DNA of 64,000 nt, from contig CAJTYU010000001.1 of NCBI GenBank assembly GCA_910584095.1, positions 62,001-126,000 on the forward strand. Direction: 5' to 3'. The translations under genes and the position numbers were made by a program. The notes below the pieces were generated by a model. It was given only the letters and a program-made list of their open reading frames with translations. It ran no database searches and was not told the origin of the DNA. Each line of letters opens with the position of its first letter. Position 1 is the first letter of the stretch. Source of the DNA: an uncultured Dorea sp. (GTDB lineage: Bacteria; Bacillota; Clostridia; Lachnospirales; Lachnospiraceae). Shown piece by piece: positions 25,317-34,541 of the stretch.

Positions 25317-25338
25317 CCTTTCGTACGACTTTTCATCA

Positions 25339-25367
25339 ATGTTACTATTATATCAATAATTTGTCAA
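25339..25367 (-). promoter_or_regulatory. Internal promoter before the DivIVA-like gene
   Basis: TTGACA, 17 bases, TAACAT. The -35 overlaps the stop codon of the upstream gene. Confidence 0.6.
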
Positions 25368-25843
25368 TTCCAACTCTTTCCATCTGAAGAATCATCCTGC
25401 TCACTTACAGTATCCAGCGCGCTTGCTATCAGCTTAATCATTTCCCATACTGACCGGAACGAAAGTGTCTTATTCTTATCCATCCACGTAATCCTGCCCT
25501 GCCAGCTGCTATTCTGCCTGTGCTGTACGCGTATAATAAACGTACCCAGATCCCCGTGTTTGTTTAACAGTTCCTTATCACTCATGATTCTCTCCCTTTC
25601 TATCTTAAAATCCTTTTCCTTTCTCTTCTCCTGAAATGTCCGTTCATCGTTAGACGGATAGGGGAAATCTATAGAATTGTAAAATTCATCCAGCGCAAAC
25701 AATAACTGCTCTATACAGCAGACCTTTATTACTTCCTTATTGTATGCATGATAAACCCGGCCCTGAAAAAAATTGTCTTCATTGGAATCAATGCATAAAA
25801 CAACTCCATTTACAGCTCCTATATACCACTGAGATCTTTCCAT
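25364..25843 (-). CDS. Protein of unknown function next to the BTAD regulator
   Basis: About 159 residues, soluble. The most distinctive part is GTFIIRVQHRQNSSWQGRIT followed by WMDKNKTLSFRSVWEMIKLI, a compact beta-rich tail that I recall beside pilus and BTAD genes in related bacteria but cannot name. The start MERSQWYIG overlaps the regulator gene by 25 bases and has GAGGGCGG upstream. Translational coupling suggests it acts with the regulator. Confidence 0.6.
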   Translation of the reverse strand: MERSQWYIGAVNGVVLCIDSNEDNFFQGRVYHAYNKEVIKVCCIEQLLFALDEFYNSIDFPYPSNDERTFQEKRKEKDFKIERERIMSDKELLNKHGDLGTFIIRVQHRQNSSWQGRITWMDKNKTLSFRSVWEMIKLIASALDTVSEQDDSSDGKSWN

Positions 25844-27069
25844 GTACTTCCGCCCTCTTCGCAAGCCCTGCAGATTACACTATTTACATGATATGAAATC
25901 CCAGTACGCTGCCTTCCTACAAGAAACCTTCCGTTAATTCTTTTCTGGATAACATTACAGTTTTCGCGTGTCGTATTAATCAGCAATACCAGATATTGTC
26001 CTTTCCCATATCTGGTAATCGCATCGCTTCGCCGGACCGAACAGCGGATTGCTTCACCCAGCCTCTGCGACAGCTCCTCCAATGCTGCACCATCCTTCAT
26101 TGGATTCCCTTTGCTGTCCACAACAGTACAAAGCATCAGATATACTGACTGCCCGCCTCTGTCCATAATGCGTTCCACAGCATGATAGATACCCTGAAAC
26201 ACCGGATAAGCACAGATATATCCTCCTTCTGCTTCCTTTTCGTCCTCCATAAGCATCGTCTGTATAGAATCTAAACCTGCGTAACCATGCCGGATCTGAG
26301 TACCCAGCGTGTTAAGCAATTCCATCAGACGATCCGACGGATGCAGCCCCTGTTCCCGAAAGTATAGTTCCATCGTACTTTCATAAAGCTTTATCGCATC
26401 TTCATCGCGTCCCTGAAACACCAACGCTTCCATCATGACTGTTTCCCAGTCCGCCAATGGATCAAGCTTTGCCGCATACAACCCCAACTTTTCCATCTGC
26501 GGATAATCTTGAACCTCCCTGAGCAGAGAAACCGCTTTTTCTACACAATCGCAGAATATCTCCCGGTATCTCCTTGCCTCCTGCGCCGCCCAGAGAACGC
26601 CCGTCTGAGCGCCAAGAAATTCTCCGGTGTAAAGATAACAGCCTTCCATGTATAATCTGAGCCTGCTCTCGGGATCACTTTCTTTTTCAGCCGCCTCATA
26701 CGCCTGCTCAAATTCCCATGCGTCTTCCGAAACAGGAATCTGTTCCGTCCAGCAAAACATTCCGTCTCGCTGTTCAATATAATTAACATTAGGAAGCCCC
26801 GCCGCTTTCAATTTTTTCTTCGCGTTATAAATCACGCTGCGCATTGCATGATGAATATCCGTTACATCCCTGTCGCCAAAAAGAATCTGTTCCATTCTAT
26901 CGCGGCTGACTCCCCGCTTTCTGTTATGCAGAAGCACCTGCATCAGATAGGCAAACTGTGTCTCTCCGGATTTGGAGTTCCCTATAATCGTATGATTATT
27001 CCAGACCATAGAGAATTTACCAAACATCTGCACACGCAGTATATTCTCCTCTTCACCCTTTGTCCTCAT
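25819..27069 (-). CDS. SARP/BTAD transcription regulator with degenerate GGDEF-like tail
   Basis: 416 residues. An N-terminal winged helix of OmpR/SARP type (about 10-110, MFGKFSMVWN to IEQRDGMFCW) is followed by a helical bacterial transcriptional activation domain (about 115-260). The C-terminal 130 residues resemble a GGDEF domain in which the active motif has become RYGKGQYLVLL (353-363), so it is not expected to make c-di-GMP but could sense it. It sits inside the surface locus and is the likely activator of it. Confidence 0.75.
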   Translation of the reverse strand: MRTKGEEENILRVQMFGKFSMVWNNHTIIGNSKSGETQFAYLMQVLLHNRKRGVSRDRMEQILFGDRDVTDIHHAMRSVIYNAKKKLKAAGLPNVNYIEQRDGMFCWTEQIPVSEDAWEFEQAYEAAEKESDPESRLRLYMEGCYLYTGEFLGAQTGVLWAAQEARRYREIFCDCVEKAVSLLREVQDYPQMEKLGLYAAKLDPLADWETVMMEALVFQGRDEDAIKLYESTMELYFREQGLHPSDRLMELLNTLGTQIRHGYAGLDSIQTMLMEDEKEAEGGYICAYPVFQGIYHAVERIMDRGGQSVYLMLCTVVDSKGNPMKDGAALEELSQRLGEAIRCSVRRSDAITRYGKGQYLVLLINTTRENCNVIQKRINGRFLVGRQRTGISYHVNSVICRACEEGGSTWKDLSGI

Positions 27070-27087
27070 TGTCTATCCTCCGCATTG

Positions 27088-27648
27088 TTAGTATATGTTT
27101 ATCTTTGCCCTCTCCTGATTATCTCTTTCCCGCAATCTGGATGCAAGGATGTTAAACATTGCCCCACAGGCCGCAAAACAAACTGCGTATATCTTTCCCA
27201 CATTACTTGTATATAAGACCAGCATCTTTCCCAACAGCGGATAATGCGCCTTTACACGCCCGATCACAGAAGCATAGGGAACGCTGTTCACATCTGCTTT
27301 TTCATTTGCATCGCCTTTGGTAGTAAATTCTCCTTCCACAATCTGGTTATCCTCCACACGATGGACTACTACGGAATCTCCTTTGACAAATGCAATAATC
27401 TCTCCCTCCGAAATTGATTCCGGCGGCGCGGCTTCCACATAAATGACGCTTCCGACCGGAATCTCCGGCTCCATACTGCCGCTGACTACATGATATATCT
27501 CATATCCTAGAAACTTCGGCACCGTAACCGGCAGGCAGGTTGCTATAACGCTGATCAGAATTAAAATACCGGCAGCATTACAGAAGGCCGCCGCCAAACG
27601 CCTGCCCCCTGTTCTATGCTGTCCGAATGATAATGATTTATTTCGCAT
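27088..27648 (-). CDS. sipW: Signal peptidase I, SipW type
   Basis: 186 residues with a membrane helix at each end and the S26 core: Ser in HVVSGSMEPEIPVGSVIYV and His in VVVHRVEDN, the Ser-His arrangement of SipW and ER enzymes. In Bacillus, SipW releases the fibre protein TasA. Here the genes transcribed just before it encode TasA-like secreted proteins, so it is very likely their dedicated peptidase. It overlaps the upstream gene by 11 bases. Confidence 0.85.
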   Translation of the reverse strand: MRNKSLSFGQHRTGGRRLAAAFCNAAGILILISVIATCLPVTVPKFLGYEIYHVVSGSMEPEIPVGSVIYVEAAPPESISEGEIIAFVKGDSVVVHRVEDNQIVEGEFTTKGDANEKADVNSVPYASVIGRVKAHYPLLGKMLVLYTSNVGKIYAVCFAACGAMFNILASRLRERDNQERAKINIY

Positions 27649-28597
27649 TTTTTGTCTTCCTCTTCCTTCGTTCTAACAGAAGTACAATTCCAACTATACA
27701 TAAGACTGCGATAGATGGGATTCCCGCCTTTGCCGCAGCCGGAATGTCCAGCAGGAGTCTTGCGAAATCCTGAATTTCTCCAGCGGTCCCTTCTCCATCG
27801 AGCCCCATATTACTTAAAGGAGTTTCTTCCTCGTCAACGGATACCAGATCTTCCGGGGTCACACCCTCCGCCTGTGCCGCTGCTTCCGTGGCTGCCGCCT
27901 GTGCCGCCGCTTCCGCGGCCGTATCTGTCTGCCCTCCCGCAGTTTCTCCAGCCATCCCGCGCGTAGCCGCCGCCCTAGCCGCCTCGGCCGCCTGCAGCGC
28001 CGCGTCTGCCGCTTCCCTGCTCACCGGATTATAAACAAATGTAAATACATTTGACGCCGCGTCTTCCTTTAAGGTTCCTGTCAAATTATACGCCCGCGGC
28101 AGGTAATTTTCAATATAGAGAAACGCTATTACAGGCTGGTCTCCTATATTACCATAATAGGTTTCGGCAGACGCCAATTCATTTCCAGCCTCGTCTTCAT
28201 ACCTGACCGTATAAGCCACAGAACTTCCCAGCGCACCGTAGGAAACTACGTAATCTCTGTCTCCGGTCACCGTAACCGCCGTCTTTATATCACCCGTCCC
28301 GGCCTTTACTTTCGCCTCTATCACCGTACTTGTATCTGTACCGCACTCGCGGATTCCCTTTACATAGTACTTGCTTCCATCTTCTACCTTGACTCTTCTG
28401 TTATAATCAAAGGACAACTCCGTCCCATATTCCTGATTGTCGTAAATAATAACCTCACTGCCGTCAATTGTTCCCCGATCGCCTGCAAATATACGGATCT
28501 TGTACCCATATTTCTCTTTCGCCTCAGCAGGAAATGGAAGCGCGCATGCCATACAGAAAACCAGCAATGTAATAATTGCCTTTTTCATATCCTTCAT
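27638..28597 (-). CDS. Membrane-anchored surface protein with MucBP-like domain
   Basis: About 319 residues with a signal peptide, two beta-rich segments (the second, YTVRYEDEAGNELASAETYY onwards, resembles a MucBP domain), an Ala-rich linker full of EAAAQAA repeats, and a C-terminal helix plus ERRKRKTKNAK tail with no LPxTG. The start at 28597 has AGGGAGG upstream. It is probably anchored in the membrane beside the fibre proteins. Confidence 0.7.
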   Translation of the reverse strand: MKDMKKAIITLLVFCMACALPFPAEAKEKYGYKIRIFAGDRGTIDGSEVIIYDNQEYGTELSFDYNRRVKVEDGSKYYVKGIRECGTDTSTVIEAKVKAGTGDIKTAVTVTGDRDYVVSYGALGSSVAYTVRYEDEAGNELASAETYYGNIGDQPVIAFLYIENYLPRAYNLTGTLKEDAASNVFTFVYNPVSREAADAALQAAEAARAAATRGMAGETAGGQTDTAAEAAAQAAATEAAAQAEGVTPEDLVSVDEEETPLSNMGLDGEGTAGEIQDFARLLLDIPAAAKAGIPSIAVLCIVGIVLLLERRKRKTKNAK

Positions 28598-28598
28598 C

Positions 28599-29351
28599 TT
28601 ACGCACGCCTCCCTTCTCTGCCGTCATTCCGCCTTTTCCACCTGCTTCCTGCAATAACCATAAGAACCAGTCCGCTTACAAATGATGCAAAGATAAGCGG
28701 CGCAAGGTCCGTCTCATCGCCCGTCCTGACAGTACGGGGCCTCCCGCCTCCAGTATTTGCAAGCTCTACTGCAAACTGCATCTGAAGATTAGCCCGGGTA
28801 TCCTGATAAGCATTGTTAACACTATTGCCGTCCAGTGCAATTTCAAGAACGATCATACCGCTCTGCCTGTTCTTTAAGGTACCCAGATAGAGATAATCCT
28901 TCAAAGCGTTAGTCGCCTGCTCCAAGCCTTTCTCCTCTGCTTCCTGACCGCCGATTGTTTGATCGCCTCCCACCTTATCACTGTTGTACAATTCCTTCTG
29001 TCTTCCGTCAGGCCCTGTGTACACCAGCTTATAGGTATATGCCGCGCCGGCAGCCGCCGAAGCCTCCGTGCTTCTTTCCAGCGAACTGACCACCTCATTC
29101 ATCATATACCAATCCGTATCCGCCCCATTGTCATTTCGCATCTTCAGCGTAATTACCGCGCTGTCTCCCGGCTGCATACCGTTCATAACATGATTCAAGT
29201 CTGAAACAGTGAAATTACTCTCCATCTTGCTGTCCCCGGTAAATACAACAATCCAGTCCGAACTGCCTTCCAGCTTATCCGCCCTAGCCGTTATAGACGC
29301 AGAGAAGAGCATGGCAAATAAAAGAAGTATCATTCCCGCTGTTTTCTTCAT
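28599..29351 (-). CDS. Secreted protein with C-terminal membrane anchor
   Basis: 250 residues: signal peptide (1-24), a domain beginning SDWIVVFTGDSKMESNFTVS with MQPGDSAVITLKMRND, and a C-terminal helix before SRWKRRNDGREGRRA. The MQPGDS text resembles the beta-sandwich of TasA/camelysin-neighbour proteins. It has no sortase motif. It lies between two TasA-like genes and the MucBP protein in one operon. Function unknown. Confidence 0.65.
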   Translation of the reverse strand: MKKTAGMILLLFAMLFSASITARADKLEGSSDWIVVFTGDSKMESNFTVSDLNHVMNGMQPGDSAVITLKMRNDNGADTDWYMMNEVVSSLERSTEASAAAGAAYTYKLVYTGPDGRQKELYNSDKVGGDQTIGGQEAEEKGLEQATNALKDYLYLGTLKNRQSGMIVLEIALDGNSVNNAYQDTRANLQMQFAVELANTGGGRPRTVRTGDETDLAPLIFASFVSGLVLMVIAGSRWKRRNDGREGRRA

Positions 29352-29365
29352 TGCCTATCCCCTCC

Positions 29366-30142
29366 TTACTTCAAGCTTAATGTGCCGTTATTTACGGTAA
29401 CTCTCCGACCCCATTCGCTCCATGCCGCATCTTCAATATTGTGATTCTGAATTGCATCCACTTTCACGTCGACGATAAACCGAACCCCGTCATAGTCATA
29501 AACCGTTGTAATATTCTGGTGAGCGCCTTCCTTTTCCACTTTCTGGGTCACGCTGTTTGCAACTTTGGCATCAATAACCAATCCGTCTGTAAACGGCGTA
29601 CTCTCACTATCCGGAGACAACTCCTTAGAATAATACAACACCGTCCGCTCTTTTGTAGCGGCGCCCGCATCCAGAATCCAGTCCCTTGTATCTAACTCCA
29701 GTCCAATCAAGTCCGGGGACAGCTCCTGCAGCTTCTTCCCTTCCTGATCTACCCAATATTTATAAATACTGACGCGCACATACTGCGGAATCGTCCCGCT
29801 GTTTCTTACTTTCAGCTCTTCAGCATACTTATATCCAAGTTTCAGCTCTTCGCCTTCCTTTAGCATCCCTGCCAAAAGGGTTCCCGCATTCTCATCCCAA
29901 GTCCCGTCTGCCCGTTCCTTTTCACGGTTATAATAATAATCCCGGTTAGAAATCTCTATGCCGTTTTCTATCAAAGTCACGCCAATGTCCTGCGTCTGTG
30001 CCATAGACTCGTAAACATCCGAGTAATAATTTAACGCTGCCCGCGCTCCTCCAATAGACGAAAAGAGAAGCAGTCCCACTGCCAGCACAAATATAACTAT
30101 CGTAACGGTCTGTGATTTACCGCGACGTCTTGTCCCTTTCAT
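29366..30142 (-). CDS. TasA/camelysin-like secreted protein
   Basis: 258 residues. The signal region (VIFVLAVGLLLFSSIGGARA) and the mature start ALNYYSDVYE fit SipW-type substrates. A beta-sandwich pattern follows, with VRNSGTIPQYVRVSIYKYWV, which is characteristic of the TasA/CalY fold. The ATG overlaps the stop of the preceding gene (TGATG). It is a likely fibre or fibre-anchor subunit. Confidence 0.65.
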   Translation of the reverse strand: MKGTRRRGKSQTVTIVIFVLAVGLLLFSSIGGARAALNYYSDVYESMAQTQDIGVTLIENGIEISNRDYYYNREKERADGTWDENAGTLLAGMLKEGEELKLGYKYAEELKVRNSGTIPQYVRVSIYKYWVDQEGKKLQELSPDLIGLELDTRDWILDAGAATKERTVLYYSKELSPDSESTPFTDGLVIDAKVANSVTQKVEKEGAHQNITTVYDYDGVRFIVDVKVDAIQNHNIEDAAWSEWGRRVTVNNGTLSLK

Positions 30143-30660
30143 CAGTTACTGCCTCCTTCCACATTCCCGGTCTCCAGTTCGGCGTCCCAATCCGCGTAAG
30201 GCTGTCCGTCTTTATCATACAGTACCGGCGTGCTTTCATAGATTACTACCACGTTAAAATTATCCGAATCTTTTACGTCTGCATCTGCCGGGATATTCTC
30301 AATTTTGACCAAAAGCTCATCCGCCGTCTGCCCTCCGTAAAGAATATCGCTGTAATAATAATAGCCGTCTTCCCCCTCGGTCCATTTCTTATTCTTATCG
30401 CTGTAGGTTAGCTGGTATTCGCTTCCGCAGAAAGCCTTTGCACGGATATACACCGGCACAGAATCCGGTTTGCTGGAAATGGATACTCTCTTTGTCCAAT
30501 CAGAAAATTCTTCATCTATTTCCGTCCTGCTTCCAAGCTTTAAGGTATGGCCTCCTCTCACCTCCACAAAAGTGGTAAAATACCCCCATGCGCTTCCGAT
30601 GGCCGCGGACAAGACCAGCATCACTGCCGCAGCAGCCAGCAATCCGTTTATCTTCTTCAT
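30142..30660 (-). CDS. Small TasA-like secreted protein, SipW-type signal
   Basis: 172 residues starting MKKINGLLAAAAVMLVLSAA with AAGGAGG upstream, followed by IGSAWGYFTT, a textbook SipW-type cleavage region (GSxWAYFT). The mature part carries SSKPDSVPVYIRAKAFCGSE, the TasA-type strand pattern. It is a good candidate for a fibre subunit. Confidence 0.7.
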   Translation of the reverse strand: MKKINGLLAAAAVMLVLSAAIGSAWGYFTTFVEVRGGHTLKLGSRTEIDEEFSDWTKRVSISSKPDSVPVYIRAKAFCGSEYQLTYSDKNKKWTEGEDGYYYYSDILYGGQTADELLVKIENIPADADVKDSDNFNVVVIYESTPVLYDKDGQPYADWDAELETGNVEGGSN

Positions 30661-30674
30661 CTTATCCGCCCTCC

Positions 30675-31793
30675 TTATGCGCCGTCCGCAGGATCTTGCG
30701 CCGTCTGCTTCTCCCACTTCCATCCGTCTTCCATCGTATACTCAAACCGGTTCGTTATTGCGCCGCCTTCTCCGGGCTTTTCTACGTAAGCATTTGTAAA
30801 ATCAATCTGCAGCACGCGGTCTAGCTGAATTGGCTGCCCGGGCGCAACCGTATCGGGCGATTCCACTTCATAATGAAGGCCGGAATAAATCTCCTTAACC
30901 GTAACCTGCGCCCCCACGGGGATCCGGTCGATTACCACCCTGTTCTCCCCCGCTGAAGTAAAGGTTATGGGAATTACATTGCTATATACGTTTTTCCCAT
31001 TCAATACTGCGTCTATCTGGAAAATAAAAGTCGCCTCACTGCCTGTTTCATAACTTTGCAGTGTTTTCACAATCTCCAGCGATCCATAGCGCGGCTCTTC
31101 ACTTGGTTTCAGCGTAACCGACATATCGTAAATCCATGCGCCGTCTCCGGCTGTTGTGTTATGGATCGTGCCGTCTTCCGCCGTCGCCTGTCTGCTTGGA
31201 AGCGATACCAGCTCCGGCTCATAAGTATACGTATGGGTGTCTGAATAGGCAAGCGTCGCAAGCTTCTCCTTCACATTCCCCTCCTCATCCTTCTGCTTCA
31301 CGGTAGTTCTATACTCAGCGGCTTCCAGCCCGTCTCCCCGGGCAACTATAAGATATAATCCGCAATTCAAATCTGAAAGTGACTCCTCCGCCATGCCGGA
31401 GGCAGCCAGCTGTATCCCAGAGTTCTCCGCAAAAACAAGCTCCGCCGCCTTCTGCGCCATAGACTGCCAGTCAGGTTCCTTCTCGTCATACATTCCTTCC
31501 GCTTCCTCAAATCCCGGCAGAAATTCATAAGAATAGGCATCATATACGCTGACCGGCTGCGCCGACGCAACCTGGTATAAATCAATCCGAAGCTTACCTG
31601 CCAGCTCTTCCGTCTGCTCCGGACTGCCTGCCAAGGCTTTTAAGGAACATCTTCTATTAAAATCAATCGGGTCAGCCGCCTCTCCGCTTATCTTCGGCGC
31701 TGCCACACTCAGTCCAAATACCAGCGCAAACGCAAGCAATACACTCATCAGCCGATACGCTGCCTGGTTCCGGAATGTGAATTTTATATTCAT
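30675..31793 (-). CDS. Secreted pilin-like protein without sorting signal
   Basis: 372 residues with a signal peptide (about 1-38) and two beta-rich domains. The second (YGSLEIVKTLQSYETGSEAT onwards, ending VLQIDFTNAY) has the pattern of Cna-B-like repeats found in pilins and adhesins. It has no LPxTG and no C-terminal helix, so it is secreted or held by another protein. It follows the sortase gene by 13 bases. Confidence 0.65.
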   Translation of the reverse strand: MNIKFTFRNQAAYRLMSVLLAFALVFGLSVAAPKISGEAADPIDFNRRCSLKALAGSPEQTEELAGKLRIDLYQVASAQPVSVYDAYSYEFLPGFEEAEGMYDEKEPDWQSMAQKAAELVFAENSGIQLAASGMAEESLSDLNCGLYLIVARGDGLEAAEYRTTVKQKDEEGNVKEKLATLAYSDTHTYTYEPELVSLPSRQATAEDGTIHNTTAGDGAWIYDMSVTLKPSEEPRYGSLEIVKTLQSYETGSEATFIFQIDAVLNGKNVYSNVIPITFTSAGENRVVIDRIPVGAQVTVKEIYSGLHYEVESPDTVAPGQPIQLDRVLQIDFTNAYVEKPGEGGAITNRFEYTMEDGWKWEKQTAQDPADGA

Positions 31794-31806
31794 AAGCCTC
31801 TCCTCC

Positions 31807-32772
31807 TTATCCTTTTCTCATATCGTCCAACATCTGCTCCTCCGACTTAATCGGTCCCCTTCTCCGGTAATAAATCAGCAGTCCTGCCAAAAGCAGGAAC
31901 AGAATTGGAATCCCAATTGCCGGCATCACAATATATACCGGAATCCGAACTGCCTCCGCCGGAGCCGCAATTCCGTCAAGCCCGGCAATCCTATGCCCTC
32001 TCATCAAAATACGATGGGAATTAATGCCGTAAGGCGTACAGGTAACCAGCGTTGAATAATCCTTCCCGTTAACAATTCCAAGCTCGTCTGTCTCCTCCGG
32101 CAGTACAATCCGTATCTGGTCAACCATATAAGTAATCGTTTCATCCAGTATCGTAACGGTAAAAATATCCCCCTCGTCCACCTTGTCCAAATCCGAAAAC
32201 AGCTTGGCGCTTGGCAGCCCCCTGTGCCCGGACATAACGCTGTGGACCCCGTCTCCGCCAATTGGAAAGGAGGAACCCGGAATATGCCCTGTCGCTATCT
32301 GCAGGACTCCTTCGTCCACCCCGTGGTAAACCGGCAGATTAACGCCGATAGAGGGAATCTGAATATACCCCATAATCCCGGTTCCAGTCACATCCAGAAT
32401 ACTCTCATACTCCGCATATTCCTCGTCCGAAAGATTAAAATGAACCCCCTCCGGAAGCGAGTCATTATACAGCCTTGCAGCCTCAAGCATCTCCTTCTTC
32501 TCCGCCTCAGACAATTCGTCTACCGCGTCCACATAGCCCGCGATGGCTCTTGAAGCATGCATGGAATTCCACCAGTCGCTGACAGAAGGATAAAGAAAAA
32601 CCGCCAGGCCAATCAGCATAATAATAACCAGAATAACTGTTGACAAAGAACCGCCTTTTTTCTTTTCCGGTTTTTTCTTACCGTCCCGCTCCTCATTTTT
32701 CTCTTGTATTAAATCCGCGGGGGCTCCCTCGCCCGTATTTATTTCTTCATTTTTATACGTTTCCTCACTCAT
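31807..32772 (-). CDS. srtC: Class C (pilin-polymerising) sortase
   Basis: About 321 residues: a charged cytoplasmic start, one helix (STVILVIIMLIGLAVFLYPS), the sortase barrel with catalytic His in SGHRGLPSAKLF, Cys in TLVTCTPYG and Arg in HRILMRG, and a second C-terminal helix typical of class C. It links pilin subunits through LPxTG ends and pilin-motif lysines. ATG at 32772 with GGAG upstream is chosen over a TTG 15 bases earlier. It follows its probable substrates, the major pilin and tip protein. Confidence 0.9.
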   Translation of the reverse strand: MSEETYKNEEINTGEGAPADLIQEKNEERDGKKKPEKKKGGSLSTVILVIIMLIGLAVFLYPSVSDWWNSMHASRAIAGYVDAVDELSEAEKKEMLEAARLYNDSLPEGVHFNLSDEEYAEYESILDVTGTGIMGYIQIPSIGVNLPVYHGVDEGVLQIATGHIPGSSFPIGGDGVHSVMSGHRGLPSAKLFSDLDKVDEGDIFTVTILDETITYMVDQIRIVLPEETDELGIVNGKDYSTLVTCTPYGINSHRILMRGHRIAGLDGIAAPAEAVRIPVYIVMPAIGIPILFLLLAGLLIYYRRRGPIKSEEQMLDDMRKG

Positions 32773-32824
32773 AAACTTCTCCGCCAATCATATGCAGTAA
32801 ACTGCATTTATAAAGCGGCGTCTC

Positions 32825-32927
32825 CCCGCCCGCTGACGTTTGCCGGACCGCCGGTCCGTTGCTCGCCGCACACCACGTGAAGGTGCCAGCCTGTGCGGCA
32901 TAACCGGGAAGGGAAGCCCCTTCCCGG
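32825..32927 (-). promoter_or_regulatory. Strongly structured GC-rich spacer between major pilin and sortase
   Basis: Three stems in about 100 bases: a 10-bp perfect CCGGGAAGGG/CCCTTCCCGG (32904-32927), an 8-bp GCCGCACA/TGTGCGGC (32865-32899) and a small GGACC/GGTCC. None has a T-run on the minus strand. The spacer is much more GC-rich than its surroundings. It may hold the pilin mRNA end and lower sortase expression, or be an inserted repeat element. Confidence 0.5.
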
Positions 32928-32957
32928 AAAATGTATCATATTACAATAACAGGTTTA

Positions 32958-34445
32958 TTATCTTGCGCGCTTCTTTGCAATTAACAAGATAGCTGCTCCA
33001 ACAACCAAGACACCGCCGACAATGTAGAAGATTGTAGTACCGATACCACCTGTTGAAGGAAGGTTCACGCCAGATTTATTCTCAACCTGAACCATGGCCT
33101 CCTCCTCGCCATTCAAATCAGTTGCAGGGATAAATTCTTTGTCATTCACAGTAATTTTTCCCTCATCCCCGATTACAATTGTTACCGCTTCCTTTAACTG
33201 ATTGTATCCGTCTGGGGCTTTTGTCTCCCAGAGGTAATACGTGCCGGCCGCAAGACCTTTGATAATAAATTTACCATCCTCCGGTGTTTTAATCACGGTT
33301 GTCAGAGAAGCCTCGTCTATATTATCCCGGTCAGAATTATAAAAATATACGTTGTTTCCGGCATTTTTAAATGCCATCGCATTCTTTGCCGCCTCGTCAA
33401 CACTTGTATATGATGTATTTGTTAAAACAAATTCCGCTCCGGCCAGTCCTTTGCTGCCCTCGTCCTCTACTCCAAATTTATATACAGGGATAGAGAAGTT
33501 CTTAGTTTCCGTCGTATCCGTCTCTGTCTCGTGGTCGTTTCCATAGGTAAGCTTTGCTTGATTTTCTTCTGTCAAGGTTACCTCAGCCTCAGAATTAATT
33601 GTAGCGCTGTAAGTTACAACAAGCTCATCGCCTGGCTCAAGCTTAGCGCAATATTTGCTGAAATCTACCTTGAAAGTTTCTGCAACGCCGTTCCCCGTCG
33701 CGCCATTTTCGCCTAAAGTAACGGTATAATCTTCTGCTGCCAGGTCAGCCACTTTATCAGTTCCGCGCATATGCGTAACCTTTACGTCCTCGTTAAAGGT
33801 CAGCCCCTTTGACATGGTATCATGCAGCACATAATTTTCCGCGCCTTCCTGCGCTGTAATCGTAACCTTATAATTTACCGTATCGCCGATACTTGCAGAC
33901 GCTTCCTCAACCTCTTTGTCCACCGTCGGCTCATCATTCTTTTCTGTTACTTCTACTTCGGCCGTTGTTGCGTCCAATGCGCAAAGCGCGCCGGCAGAAG
34001 AGTCAACCAAATAATAACCCATGGCTAAATTATCAAAAACTACAGTCGTTGTCTCTGCCGTAGTTGTCTCCGCCGTCTTGCTTCCGGCGGGGGCAATATT
34101 ATTTTCTTTTGCATAAGCCAAGGCGTTTTTCGCAAATTCCGCCACATCTGAGGCGCTGTCTTTCCCTTCTGCAAAGCCGACATACCCGCTCTCGTCAACA
34201 ACAAAAATTTTATTCAAGTCCGGATTACTGATAAATCCTTTCCATTCGTCTGCAACCTTATAGGAACCCTGTCCCTCAGCATTATAATTCTCCTGGTCAA
34301 AAATCTTATAAATGGTATAGGTCTTCCCCGGAAGCGCGTTGCTGACTGTAATCTTACCCGCATCCGCCGCCATTACCGGCATTGCCATCGCTAATACCAT
34401 CACCATCGCCAGCAGCATACTGGCTAATCTCTTCAAATGTTTCAT
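32958..34445 (-). CDS. Major pilin backbone protein (LPSTG, isopeptide-forming)
   Basis: 495 residues with a signal peptide (1-27), an N-terminal domain, a mid Cna-B/pilin domain with TVDKEVEEASASIGDTVNYK (candidate linking Lys), a C-terminal domain with the E box YYLWETKAPDGY, and a sorting signal LPSTG (462-466), helix and KKRAR. The three-domain size fits backbone pilins polymerised by class C sortases. It has AAAGGAG upstream. Confidence 0.88.
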   Translation of the reverse strand: MKHLKRLASMLLAMVMVLAMAMPVMAADAGKITVSNALPGKTYTIYKIFDQENYNAEGQGSYKVADEWKGFISNPDLNKIFVVDESGYVGFAEGKDSASDVAEFAKNALAYAKENNIAPAGSKTAETTTAETTTVVFDNLAMGYYLVDSSAGALCALDATTAEVEVTEKNDEPTVDKEVEEASASIGDTVNYKVTITAQEGAENYVLHDTMSKGLTFNEDVKVTHMRGTDKVADLAAEDYTVTLGENGATGNGVAETFKVDFSKYCAKLEPGDELVVTYSATINSEAEVTLTEENQAKLTYGNDHETETDTTETKNFSIPVYKFGVEDEGSKGLAGAEFVLTNTSYTSVDEAAKNAMAFKNAGNNVYFYNSDRDNIDEASLTTVIKTPEDGKFIIKGLAAGTYYLWETKAPDGYNQLKEAVTIVIGDEGKITVNDKEFIPATDLNGEEEAMVQVENKSGVNLPSTGGIGTTIFYIVGGVLVVGAAILLIAKKRAR

Positions 34446-34541
34446 AGACTCATTCTCCTTTTTACTTTTTCATAATTACATTGGTATGTATGGTTTGATA
34501 CAACCAACCATTTTGTGTGCCATCCAGTTTTAAGAGGAATA

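Noticed and set aside
32845..32857. CRISPR-like or tRNA-like fold in the pilin-sortase spacer
   Set aside because: The stems are neither repeated at regular spacing nor arranged as a cloverleaf. No CRISPR array or tRNA was found in the window.
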